Source: Filosporella fistucella (lineage: Eukaryota; Ascomycota; Leotiomycetes; Helotiales). Taken from it: a DNA stretch of 64,000 nucleotides. The stretch is taken from positions 2,294,001 through 2,358,000 of the forward strand of contig JAQJZZ010000018.1 in NCBI GenBank assembly GCA_030077755.1, written 5' to 3'. The translations under genes were made by a program, and so were the position numbers. The notes beneath the pieces are model-generated. The model was not told the origin of the DNA. It saw only the letters and a list, made by a program, of their open reading frames with translations, and searched no databases. Positions 1 through 10,908 of this stretch are shown piece by piece; position 1 is the first letter of the stretch; each line of letters opens with the position of its first letter.

Positions 1-204
1 ATAATCCGTCACGAGCGGAATAGTGGTGCCATTTGCCCACAAATCAATATTGCCCTTAGGCACCTTTGGTACATCCAGCATCTCTATCGTTTTGCCCATT
101 GTTCGATGTGCAACATACACAATTCCCAGCAAGGGGAGGGCATATAGGGCACGAATCCATCTGTTCTCAGTTTTGGCCCCCATTGCAACCGCTTTTGGCG
201 CCAT
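1..204 (-). CDS. 5' part of a membrane protein gene, cut by the window edge
   Basis: An open frame of 68 codons runs on the minus strand from an ATG at 204 to the left edge without a stop. An in-frame TGA lies a short way upstream, so this ATG is the first possible start. The N-terminus is basic and is followed by one hydrophobic segment (ALYALPLLGIVYVAH, residues about 24-38), then a soluble stretch rich in Val, Pro and Lys. I do not recognise the family. The rest of the gene lies outside the window, so function cannot be inferred. A coding role is suggested only by the open frame, the hydrophobic segment and the good start context. Confidence 0.45.
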   Translation of the reverse strand, partial: MAPKAVAMGAKTENRWIRALYALPLLGIVYVAHRTMGKTIEMLDVPKVPKGNIDLWANGTTIPLVTDY

Positions 205-885
205 TCCTGCTTGTTGGAAGCTTAGTCGTCAGGGATTCGAGATACAAATCCTAACATAGATGGTGATACCGAAATGTGAGATTGATTCCGTTGCGGTCCA
301 ACCTCGAGTAATACAGGTTTTTGATGTTAATAAATTTTGACAGTTCAGCTCATTCGGGTTTGTCGTCCGGATAATATGCTCTTGGCGCTCATTACAAAGT
401 GGGGGCTGAAGCCGACATATGACCTCGGCTTTCTGGTACAAGGCACTCGTACGGATACGAGCGAGAACATTTGCTTTATGTTCCGAAATACATTTGTCTG
501 TTTCAGCTAGCGTTTTGGCCTCGGACTTCTGCTTCTTTTCTCATTTGAACTTGCACTTGATGTTGTTGTGGTCCCAGTGGTCCCCACTTCTCAGCAACTG
601 GTTGGTTATTCAAGGTAATTGTACATCTTGCATCAGATTCACAGGTAATTCTCCATTCATCTGAGTTGCCTAAGTTTTGTATCGTTACTTCTCCTTGTAA
701 TCGATATTACAACGAGACTTAATTCCTATCAAGGCATCAATGAACATATCAGTATAAATTACTAACTCAACATTTTCTCATCCCGGCTGAAGTCTACGAC
801 TATGATCTCTTAGTGGTTCTCTTTTCATCAATCGTCTCAATCAGCAGCCGAAATTTGATTGATGAATCTTGAAATCATCATAATA
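205..885. other. Intergenic, no gene seen
   Basis: Short open frames occur on both strands but none has a recognisable domain, splice pattern or start context. This is probably the upstream region of the edge gene plus the downstream region of the GH76 gene. Confidence 0.5.
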
Positions 886-2812
886 TTATGCCTCTAAGTC
901 CGCATGCCGTGTTGCGGGTACATTTGTCCTTTCTACCATGACAGAAGGCTTATACGCCGGACCATTACCAAGTAACGAGAAGCTTCTCGTTCTGCTTCTC
1001 CCTTCACCAGGAGCCCCAACTGGTGCAAGATCCTGTAGATCCACATCACTCACGACTATTTCAGGCTCTTCCTTCCCCTTCTCCTTTCCCTTTCCTTTCC
1101 AGGTATTCTTCCACATTCCTGCAACCGTTGTGCCAGTTCCCTCACCTTCCTCCAGAGAATCTGTACTTACGAAAGCAAATATGCCGATCGCGCACGCGCC
1201 AAAGATCAACGTCAGTATCCAAGCTCCAGCCTTTTCTCCTCTTCCAACAGGGTCGACATCAATCCCAGGCGGAGTCGAACTCCTGTTGTTCCCTGCAGTC
1301 GGGTTACTGGGGCTTGTACCGCCTGTGTTACCTGTCACCGGAGCTTTCACACTTGGCTCCCCCACCAACGTCCCTAAAATTGTCTCCAAAGCAGCCATCT
1401 GCTCACCCACCCCAGTCGTTCCATCCCATTTTCCATCTAGATACCATTTCAAACCACACATCGTCCCACTCGCACCACCTGTACATTGCTTGGCCGCTGC
1501 TTTCGCAGAAGAAAGAAGTAAAGGCTTTGTAATGTTGTAGGTGAATGGAGCCATTTGGGTGGAAGCCGCCATCCAGCGTGAGAGATAGGCTTTGAATGAG
1601 CGCTGATCAACATTACATGCTGTGTGCTCTTCACAAATATCCTTCATGGTCCCATTAGGGAAGTAGTCAAAAGCTATTGTGTTTAGAAGTCCTTGAGTTC
1701 TTTCTTGCCAGAGTGCTGAACCATTCGTCTACAGATGAAATATGTCAGTTCATGTTTTTGGAGCGATGGAGATGAGCATACGTAATTGTACAGTGTTGAT
1801 GCTCCCATTAGCATGGTTCCTGCATTGTATGTAAATTGCTTCTTGTCGATTGTTGTGCAATTGGTTTTGGGGGCTTCGGTGTTGTCGTATACATTGTAAT
1901 TCGAATCCATGAGTCCGATGTCACTCAACCCTAGGTGGTAAGATGAAACTTAGCAAGGCCTTCCTATATCTTCTCTTACATCATCATCGCCCGCTGTCTA
2001 TACGAAATCTCGAAGCTTACAGTTCCAAATCTTGATCGCCCATTGCGCATATTTATCATCTGCCCAGGAAGTCAGTATCATCCCCATCCTTCACTTCAGA
2101 AAGACAAGGGGTATGGTTTCGAATGTTGAACAATCAAGCAAGAGAGATCAAGCATACCTCCAGTATATCTCGCCAACCTTGCAGCAAGATTGAACAAACA
2201 TCCATTCGAAATCGTATTCTTCAGATCAAAGCCCCTTATTGGATAAATCTGCCACCTGATCCCACCTCCACACGTCTTCTCATCCCATCTCCCAACCTGC
2301 TCATTGAAAACCGCCTGCGCCAGCGACAGCCAGCTAGGAAGCCCCTTCTCAGGATTAGGAAAATTCGTCTCAGCAGCCCTCAACGCCGCCATACCCCAGA
2401 AAGCCTGATCATCGTTTCCTAAACTAGCAGCTTGCTCAGGGGGCATATAATCCTGATGAGGACCGACTTGATATTGCAAAGCGGTGATGGTGAGGTTGTT
2501 ATATGTGCTATCGTTGGTATAATGGTAGTAGTCCACTAAAGACCCGAACATAGCACCTGCTTCCCACCAGAAATACGGGCCAGGCAGGAGACCGGGAATA
2601 TTGCCTGTTAAATTGCCTTTGTAGAAGGAGAGCAGATCATATGCTACTGTTCTAGCACCGGCTTTGACTGAGTCTATGATTGTCAGCTGATGTGAAATAG
2701 GTCTTGGAGAGAAAATACCTGGGTTACTCCAATCAATATCAATTGCACTCACGAAACATAGTGATGAGAGCCATAATACTAAGCGCACTGAAGTCGAAAA
2801 GTGGAAAAACAT
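886..2812 (-). CDS. GH76 family alpha-1,6-mannanase (Dfg5/Dcw1-type) with C-terminal membrane anchor
   Basis: A secreted or cell-surface glycoside hydrolase of family GH76, the group of Dfg5/Dcw1 that processes alpha-1,6-mannan and GPI-linked wall proteins. The start at 2812 gives a signal peptide (residues 1-23, ending CFVSA). The first intron (donor after DWSNP) joins to [17 protein letters not shown]. Family blocks follow in order: [34 protein letters not shown] with the conserved Asp pair, [23 protein letters not shown] and [18 protein letters not shown]. Later exons carry [32 protein letters not shown] and the C-terminal [17 protein letters not shown] block. After a Ser/Thr/Gly/Pro-rich linker there is one transmembrane helix ([18 protein letters not shown]) and a basic cytosolic tail of roughly 75 residues. 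That differs from the GPI anchor of the yeast proteins. Boundaries of the 3' introns (about 1640-2130) are approximate. Confidence 0.88.
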
Positions 2813-4057
2813 TGTGATTTGTGTGAAGATAATCGCGCTCAATCAAGAATCTCACTCGAGGCTGAAGGCTAAAGGCGATTGAGGACAGAATATACCTATC
2901 ATGTGCAAGGCTGTACAACAGACAGGTATCACCCGCTTTATCAACATCTCCCAAAGCCTCATTCTTCCTCGCATCCCATTCTCAAGGATGAAACCTCAAA
3001 TCTCGATCCCGTATTCTAGCTCCTCTAAACAGCTGCCTAACAAGACGCGTTATCGACTGTCTAGTTTCGAGGTTACATCCTCTCTCGAATACCCATTCAT
3101 GAACTTAACCGGTGAATCTCCCTCACCAACATCTTATATCCCCAATTCAACTCTGATTGGATAAATCTTGTTGGTTCTCGTATAAGCTTCGCTGATCAGA
3201 TGATCAGAGCACGTAATACGAGATTTTGCTCTGATTCGGTCTTTTGAACGAATCATGAGTGGGGAATTTGGGGGTGGTACGAGAGGCACGGAAATGTGGC
3301 TGGTGTACGAAGTATTTACTGGGTTGGCATGCGGGTATAGCTGCGGGTATTGGAATGGGGTATATGCAGTTGGAGAGGGATTGGCGAGTGAGGTTGTGTA
3401 AGGGGATAGAGAAGGATTTATATTTGTTTCAAGATGCGAGGACGATTGAAGAGCATAATAATGAGATTTGTTTAGTCGCCAGATCAATGTGGATTAGTCA
3501 ATAAGTACCCTATTTTGTATATGCAGCTTACATCTGGGGGGAGAGGGGTATCGCATATGAGAGGAGGTCATATAAAGTCATGAATATAATTTCATTGAAA
3601 GTTTGAGTCGCGATTTCTTGCTTTATGCAATCAAACTTTGCCATACAAGAGGACGTCGTTGTCCCAAATTGTGACTGGTGAAACAAAATGCGGGAAGTTC
3701 TCGGATGACATATAGCAAGATAGGTATAAGTCAAAGGATCCAACAACAGACTCTCATTTTGGAAGAGCGCGCAACAGTCCATCGTCTCCTGGCATCAACA
3801 ACCGCTGAATCCAGAAGACACTGTAGCTGAGAGGGACGAAGGAGATAAAACTGAGGTATGCGACCCGAGAGCAAGACTGAAAGAGTAAATAAAGCAGCGA
3901 AAAACAAGAACAAGAGTAAGAATCTATGGATATCTATCTATAATGCAGATCTATTAATCAGCCACCAATACGCCAATAACAATGCATCAAAAACACATAT
4001 CAACATATCCTACATGACCACATACAAACATTACCCCTTCCTTCAAATACGATTGAA
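2813..4057. other. Intergenic, no supported gene
   Basis: Upstream region of the GH76 gene and downstream region of the CFEM receptor. A plus-strand open frame (3259-3504) and a minus-strand frame (3134-3487) overlap each other. Neither has a recognisable motif, so no gene is called. Confidence 0.45.
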
Positions 4058-5818
4058 TCACCTCCCATCCCCCTCCTCATCCCTCCCGAGCCTAGACGTA
4101 ACAGGCAACGGAACTTGTATCTCCTCACCACTCGTCGCCTTCCTAATCTCAGGCCCTAACCCCTCACTCTTCTGTTCCAAGGTCGTAGTCATAATTATTA
4201 TCCCCTCTTTCCCACTCCCCCCTCGACTCGGTATCCTCTGTCCCACTTCCACAGCTGCCTCATTTCCAAATTTGAAATCCGGAGTATTGGGGCCCTCCAC
4301 CTGAGCGATAGCGTACAGCGAGCATTTCCTGAATACTTACTTCCATGCTCTCTCTTGCGCCATCGCGCAGCTCGAAGACGCTCCGGGAGCCGGAACTCCC
4401 GTTGTCAAGGCGAGAGCGGGAGACGCCGAGTTTATTTGTTGAACGGCGCGTGTTAGGGTGCGTGTTGGAAAGGTATTGGTTTGTGGAGCCTAGAGTGAAT
4501 TTTAGGGCTGGGAAGAAGTGTTCGAGGAGAGAACGGCAGGCGGGGAGACAGGCGCAGATTATGCCGACGCCTTGTTCAAGGTGGGAGAAGACTACTATTG
4601 GGGCTTGATCGTCTATATGAAAATTAGCATGGTGCTCTGTTAATGGGTTGTGAGAGTGAGGCTTACAGGATACATCGTTGGAGTCTATAAGCTTTGAGAG
4701 CGAAGGAAGACGGAGAATTGAACATATTATCACGATACTGCCCACACTGAACATAACCAATAGATTTAACTTTCTCTGCCATGCCAAATTCAGAGCCCAA
4801 AGTGTTGGAAGGGGTAGCAGAAGAATCCCGACATTATGGACGATACTGAGCCCGGCCGCTGCGTAGAGTGCTGCCCATTGGTTGATACATTTTATAGGTG
4901 CCTCTTTGTACTGCCAATTCGTCCACTGGCCGTGGATTGGACTCTGCAATACTGTCAGATAAGATTTCATTTAGACATGAAGTGGGGATAACGAACACAT
5001 TGAAACATCAGGGCGATCAACAAAGGAATATTTGACAGTAGTAGGAATACACCAAAAATGTATACGGCCAATCTGAGGTTCCGATTCGGAAATATGCGGA
5101 GGAAAAACAAGAGAAGAGAGATCTTCGTGAGTGTAATGGTGAGCATATAGAATATCTCTGCAACATAGAAAAACTAAGTTTCGAGATTAGTATTCAACCT
5201 TGATTAGAGAATGCAACTGGTACCTTCAATGCAGCGGTAATTCTTTCACTGCCTAGCCAAAATGTGTGCTCGCCAAATCCGTTCACAACCATCCCTAATG
5301 AAGTTCCAACGTCGATTATATAAGAGGCAAATGCAGCAATCATGACCCAATCATCTGCTCCAAGCCCGATGTCCAATCGTATTCTTGCAAATAATCTCCC
5401 GGCGAGGAATAGAGCTGTCATAAATGGAAAAACGTAATCAATATGTAGGACTTGTTCCGTATGCGTTTTATCATTCTCTACACCGCAGGATACAGCCGCA
5501 TATCGCTGCAACTGCAATGTCTCAGTGATATTGCATACCTGCAAAGCACATATTGTGACCGTCGCTGTCAAATTTGTATTGGTACACGCGCATGTTGTAT
5601 TCGATATCGAGCCGCAGAATTCGGGTATATAAGTAGAAAGACAAGGCAGCTATTTCCAGTACAGTCAGTATGAGATGGGAACATCCTTGCCGCGAATAAC
5701 TGACAGCACAACTGGGAGCTTCAACGGATAATGACCTCCCCATTACAAGCCCACCGGCGAGACATGATGCGCCGGAAACCCATAAAGCAAGGAATGACGA
5801 AAAGTAAACAGACTGCAT
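4058..5818 (-). CDS. CFEM-domain Pth11-like seven-transmembrane receptor
   Basis: A putative G-protein-coupled receptor of the fungal CFEM/rhodopsin-like (Pth11) class, expected in the plasma membrane. Six exons were resolved: 5705-5818, 5224-5649, 4997-5173, 4667-4943, 4341-4612 and 4058-4300. They sum to 1509 nt, or 502 residues. Exon 1 encodes a signal peptide starting MQSVYFSSFLALWVSG. Exons 1-2 together rebuild an extracellular CFEM domain with eight cysteines (SCALPC, EFCG, TCACTN, TICALQVC, VSC). The membrane domain follows with the GADDW motif after TM2, then FQC, KCINQWAALYAAAG, LMFSVG-like MFSVGSIV and the EQGVGIICACLPACRSLL block of this family. The C-terminal tail is charged and contains IIIMTTTLEQKSE. 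The last intron is only 40 nt. Family function is host or surface sensing in pathogens. The ligand is unknown. Confidence 0.85.
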
Positions 5819-8534
5819 CTCCAAGCCTCCAAAATGAGATGCGAGCTCTACCAAGTGGTGGCCAGACTGAAGCTGAGGAAGATAAAATGAAAACACGCAA
5901 GAGAAAACAAGTGTACTTTCCCAGGGACAGCACAAACTGATGATCAAAACAAGACTCATGAACAGCCCACGAGGTTGTTTATGGGTCTGTCTAGAGCCCA
6001 CACTATCGCTCTATATCCGAATTTCATCACTATCTGGAGGCCATAGCTCCCGAAGGTCTGGATACAAACTCCACTTAATATGCCGGTTTTTGCACAAACC
6101 AGGGTAGAAAGGGGTTTCTTGGAAGCTTGGTAATGTGATAACAGCTACCATATGACGATCACCGAGGCCAGGAATTTGTTTTGCCGTCGCGGGGCAGTCA
6201 AATAATCGATACTAAGCTGTTTGCGCCAGATGCTTCTGATAGAGTGCAAGAGGCACCAATGTATTTCTGTCTAAATCACGCCCTCGTGAGCATGTTTGTG
6301 CAGATTGCATGGTCGCTGACTCGAGAAAACTTTGTTCCCAAATTCATCAATAGTCAAGGAAGGTTGAAGCACTTGTTTTTCCGTTCCTGTGTAACTTTGA
6401 TGGGGCGTAATCTCCATAGATTGCAACAAGATGCCAAGGCCCACTTGAGCACTTCCTCTGGGTGTGACTTCGGATGTCGCTTGCCGCACTGTCTGCTCAG
6501 GAATCTGTGCCCTACAAACGGTGAGAACGGTCATCACTGGACGAGCCAGTTGACAGTCAACGCTCCTCAACGGGTGCGGGCCGTCACCGAAACCAGTACA
6601 AACGGGGCATTTGCTGCGAGCCTGAACCCAGAACCGTGGATCCAGGGAAAGGTAGGGTCGCCAACAGCATGTCAGGGTTATTGAGTCATCTGAAACTGCC
6701 TAGAAAGAAGAAAACCTTCCAAAGACCAGGGTTTGATTGTGATGGCGCGTTGTAGATCGAAATTGACTGCATGAGGAGCCAGAATCTGCTCAGCGTCCAC
6801 CAAGTGATGGAATAGGACTTTGCCATTTGGTTTTGGACAGATGGTTGTCACAAGCAGCTGTTCTAACAGACACATTGCTGAGAGAGCGTCATTCATCCTA
6901 CAAACATTGAGGAAAATCATCCACCTACACATATGAATCGACTGTAGGGGTCTGTGAGCAATGAACCTGTAGTAGGGTCATTTAGTCTGAAGGCAAGCTC
7001 CGCACGTTTCTACTCTCAAGACATCATATTTTGCCGACAGGGAACAGGTAAGAAGCCAGGGGCTGCAAGTTGTACTTCAGGCGAAATTCTGCTTCGAGAT
7101 ATATCATGCTTCTGCATGCTTGTGCGAAAGAAATGGCGAGAGACTTCAGTAAGTGGGTGGACCGGATATAGACAGTCAGTCAGCTGGGTAGGCCGCTTAT
7201 AAGGTGCCATGACAATGAAGTTAGCAGAATCTCCCATTGGGTCTCCCTAGGTGGTGGAGGAGACGCTTTGATTTCCCAACTTTAGTAGACTTGAGCAGCA
7301 GTCATGAAAAGCAGAGCCTGATCAGATAGCTGCAGGGAAAAGAATTGAGGTGAGAATTAGGAAAACAGGTATCGATAACGAATGGAAATAGTGAAGCTTG
7401 TGAATACGCGAAATCTATACATCCCGCAACAGTCTCAGATCAGCGGGCATAAGTCCAGGCATAGATTCAGGATCGACATGATTTTGGGAATTCAACGGAC
7501 AGTTTCTTTGCAAACGCACGGGAAAGACTTCTCAGGCATTTTATCTGGACAAGAAGCCTGTTCTCCAATGAACCCTTCGTTTGGTGTCCCTAGCTTGAGT
7601 ACTTGCGTTATAGCTCCCAGAAGCTCCTTGTAGGATCGCAAGAAAGATACATGTCGAGCAGGTACCTTCTCGGCAAAGAGCTGGAGTTGACATTACGCCC
7701 TTTCTAGGACAGACCATTGAAATGCACAACCTCCGGAAATGCTTGCCAGTTTATCTCCGTATACCGTGATTCGTGGTATTTGGTAATGCTATTGTTGCAG
7801 CTTTCATACATCATGGCAATCTTATCCAGACGTTACAAGCTTGCGGGACGATGGTTTTCACTCATATCTCCACTCGCTGATCTATTGGATGTCATATACC
7901 GGCATATATTCGAAGATAGCATTTGCTGCAGTTATTTGAGCTAGACTTTGTTTTTGATGAATCGTTCCGGAGGCTTGCAGACCTGCAAGATATTAAATGC
8001 TGTGCTATGAGGGGTATTGAGTTGCGATAGTCGCGTTCGCGATTTGATCCCGACATTCATATTTCTGGTATCGGCAGACTATATTCCAGAATGGCATAAT
8101 TAGCATTCGTAGAGAACATTCGTATAGAGACCGCAATGAATAGTTGTATTGGTGTACTCTTATGCACCGTCGATTTACTACCAGTACACTTCGAGTACAC
8201 AACGCGAAACACATCTCCAGACGCGCGAAATATACAGCACCTTGTCACGTGAATATGGCCGTGCATTTGACTGTTCTTGAAGCAGGTCATCTTAACATTA
8301 CCTAGTCATTTCATTCTTGGTATTCTATAGTATACTTCTATCGAATACCTTCCTGCCCTCAATTCGTTCTACACCATGAGGCACGTTCAACATCGATTGC
8401 CAAGTTGGCATCAATGTGATCCGAGATCATCCTCAATCCCTGGTATGGACAGACCCCCACTTTACAGCTGGAGTTGCTCCATTCCTAGACTTGATAACAG
8501 GATGGGGCTTCCCATCGACACCCATTCGTAATTG
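5819..8534. other. 2.7 kb gene-poor region
   Basis: Many short overlapping frames on both strands (for example 6181-6684 plus, 6271-6570 minus, 6678-6932 minus) but none shows a domain, conserved motif or convincing exon chain. It may hold a decayed gene or only the long promoter of the regulator starting at 8535. I saw no terminal repeats or transposase motif. Confidence 0.4.
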
Positions 8535-10827
8535 ATGAAGTTTAATTCCGCAATGATGCCGTCGCCAAATGGACTACCTTATGACCCTACATATGCCAGC
8601 CGGGAAGAGCCAGAGCCACCAGCCAAACGACAAAAGACCCAAGCATGCTCTCGTTGCCGTCGTCGAAAGGCAAGTGATAAGACTTCCGCCATTCTTAACG
8701 ACGAGATTCTGACTTCATTATAGCAAAAATGTGATGGAGAACGGCCATGTTCTAATTGTAACAGGGCGGGCGAACAATGCCATGAAGCCGTGTCAGCGTT
8801 ATATTCACGACCATCCTTTCAACCATCTATGTATGCTCGTCCTGCCATGAATATGCCGTTGGAATATGAGATGGTTTTATTGACATTGTGACAGGTCGGC
8901 ATCTTCTCCACATATGCCTCTTGCCTGGCTTGGTGACATAGCCTCTCTTGAAGAACGGATTACTCGTCTGGAAGAGATCAACTTGCATCATCCTCAGGGT
9001 AACAGTGATGGCCGGGAGGCAAGCTCTGTGAACGATTTCTTAGGCCTTCCACCCGTCACCCAAGTGCCAGCAAAATCATCAGATATGTCTAGAGTCGAAC
9101 AAGGAAGCTGCCTGACACGAAGTTCTCCAGCTATTGGTCTCCTGGCGACATTCGCCCGCTCTGGAGATATGAGTGCATCCCCAAATGTGGCACGTGACAG
9201 CAACGCTACCAGAAGGTACAGCACTCAGCAAGATGTGGCAATGCCACTTGGAAAAGCGGAGGAAGATGCTCTCTTCGAGATTTATCAGCAGAGAGTACAT
9301 TGTCGATATCCATTTCTTCGAATTTCAGATCTCAAGGACAGTACAAAACGTCCGACAGATCATTGGGTTGGCTACTTCACCAATATGATATTTTCCATAG
9401 GCCTTTTATTGGAGCGGAGTACTCATTTCGATTCTTCTCGATACAGCCATCAAGCTTTTTATCGTACAGCCATTACCCAGTATTTATCTCACGTTTTTGC
9501 ACAACCAGATAGGTTGTTGCATGTTCAAGCATATTTACTATTGGCTATGCATGCTATTTACTCCCCATCCACAGAGCGGATCATTTCTATAGCATCGGCT
9601 ACCATGAGATATTGCGTCATGGCTCAACTTCATCTCGCAGATGCAGAGCCGAAACCTGTGGATGTTGGAGGCAAAGTTCAAATCCAGATGAGACGACGAG
9701 TATTTTGGTCTGCATACGCTTTAGACCGCGCCGTTGGAACTGCATTCGATCTTCCATTCTCAATTCCCGACTACCAGATAACTGTCAAATTATACGCAAA
9801 CATCAACGATTCCGAGCTCGACGAGAGATGTGCTGAAGAACAAGCAGAAGAGACCCAACGACGACCGCATGTCACAAGTGTATCTGTTGCTCTTCACGTG
9901 GTATATTGCCGACAAATACAATCTGAAATACTCAATACCACATTACATCGGGATTTTGGAAAACAGTTCGATCGACTTTCACATTGGAGACTACGAGTTT
10001 TGGGGAAACTGGATCGCTGGAAATCCTTGTGTCAAGACTACACGAATCCGAATTCGATAAATTTTACACACAGCGAATGGTTACATATGATGTACAATTA
10101 CAGCCTCGCAATGTTGTATCAACCAACTAGATCAACAATATCTGGTCCGGCAGGAGATTGGACTGTAAAATCTTGTGTGCAAGCATGTGTCATATTTCGT
10201 AAATTCCAGAGAGAAACTGCCATGTCTGAGCTCTGGCTTGGGCTCGTCGTACAGTTCAAATGTGGGGTTGCCCTACTTTACTGTTTCTATGCTACACCCC
10301 CTCATTTGAGATCTCCAGCATACCAGCATCTCGATGTTTCCGAAGCAATTAGGGCGTGTAGCATCATCTTGTCAATACTCGCTGAACGATGGCCTCAGTC
10401 TCGGTGTGTCAGGGACAGTTTCGATATCTTGACTCGGGAAATCCCGCTATTCGAACCAGTCTCATCAACACCACCAAAAATGCGTCAGGAATCCTCCGAG
10501 GCATTGCTAGCTCTTTTGCCACAGCTAGAAATCCTGATAGTTCATCGCAACACACTACGAATGATTAAGGAAATGGCATTGGAGGAGTTTCCACGCCCGG
10601 CCGCCCCAGATCCTCACGGAGTTGCATCATTGATTGAAGCAACAGATCAAGTACCTCCAAGCGTCGACGAAGACTCCCCTTGCTGGCGTACAAGCATGAC
10701 AGGAGACATTTTCCAGCCTGTTACTCCACATTTCTTTCAGCCGGATCTGACCGGACTCGACCCAGATGGTTTTGATTACATGGCGATTGGTTTCCCAGGA
10801 GAATTCGATCCTCAACTAACATTTTAA
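8535..10827 (+). CDS. Zn2Cys6 transcription factor with fungal-specific TF domain
   Basis: A nuclear DNA-binding regulator. The binuclear zinc cluster is split by the first intron. Exon 1 (8535-8669) ends CSRCRRRK and exon 2 (8724-8830) starts QKCDGERPCSNC, followed by NRAGEQC. This gives the exact C-x2-C-x6-C-x5-C-x2-C-x6-C spacing. The intron 8670-8723 begins GCAAGT, not GT, and ends TATAG, so it is a GC-AG intron. A second intron is 8831-8894 (GTATGC...ACAG). Exon 3 (8895-10827) has a short coiled stretch (LEERITRLEEIN) and a large middle homology domain with the block RRVFWSAYALDRAVGTAFDLPFSI, typical of Fungal_trans. Total length is 2175 nt, 724 residues. It converges on the isocitrate-lyase-like gene (82 nt between stops) and is the obvious candidate regulator of the two enzyme genes next to it, which is inference from position only. 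Confidence 0.9.
8670..8723 (+). other. GC-AG intron inside the zinc cluster
   Basis: The donor is AAG|GCAAGT and the acceptor TATAG|CAA, 54 nt, phase 0. Only this splice restores the six-residue spacing between the second and third zinc-binding cysteines. The nearest GT (8674) would leave the wrong frame. Read-through would insert codons and then hit a TAG stop. Confidence 0.8.
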
Positions 10828-10908
10828 GTACATATCACGGACAGAACTGTACATTAGCATTGATGGAATCCTCTAGTAGCGGCGATTCGCCTGTTATATT
10901 CAATTTTC

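Noticed and set aside
938..1540. 200-codon plus-strand open frame
   Set aside because: It is antisense to the last GH76 exon. The minus strand carries clear family motifs and a membrane helix.
3259..3504. 81-codon plus frame in the GH76-receptor gap
   Set aside because: No motif, no splice partner, and an opposing frame of similar length overlaps it.
5522..6001. 159-codon minus-strand frame as its own gene
   Set aside because: Its middle part is the first exon of the CFEM receptor. Its 3' end reads through the intron in the wrong phase.
6181..6684. 167-codon plus frame
   Set aside because: No recognisable domain. Minus-strand frames of comparable length cover the same bases.
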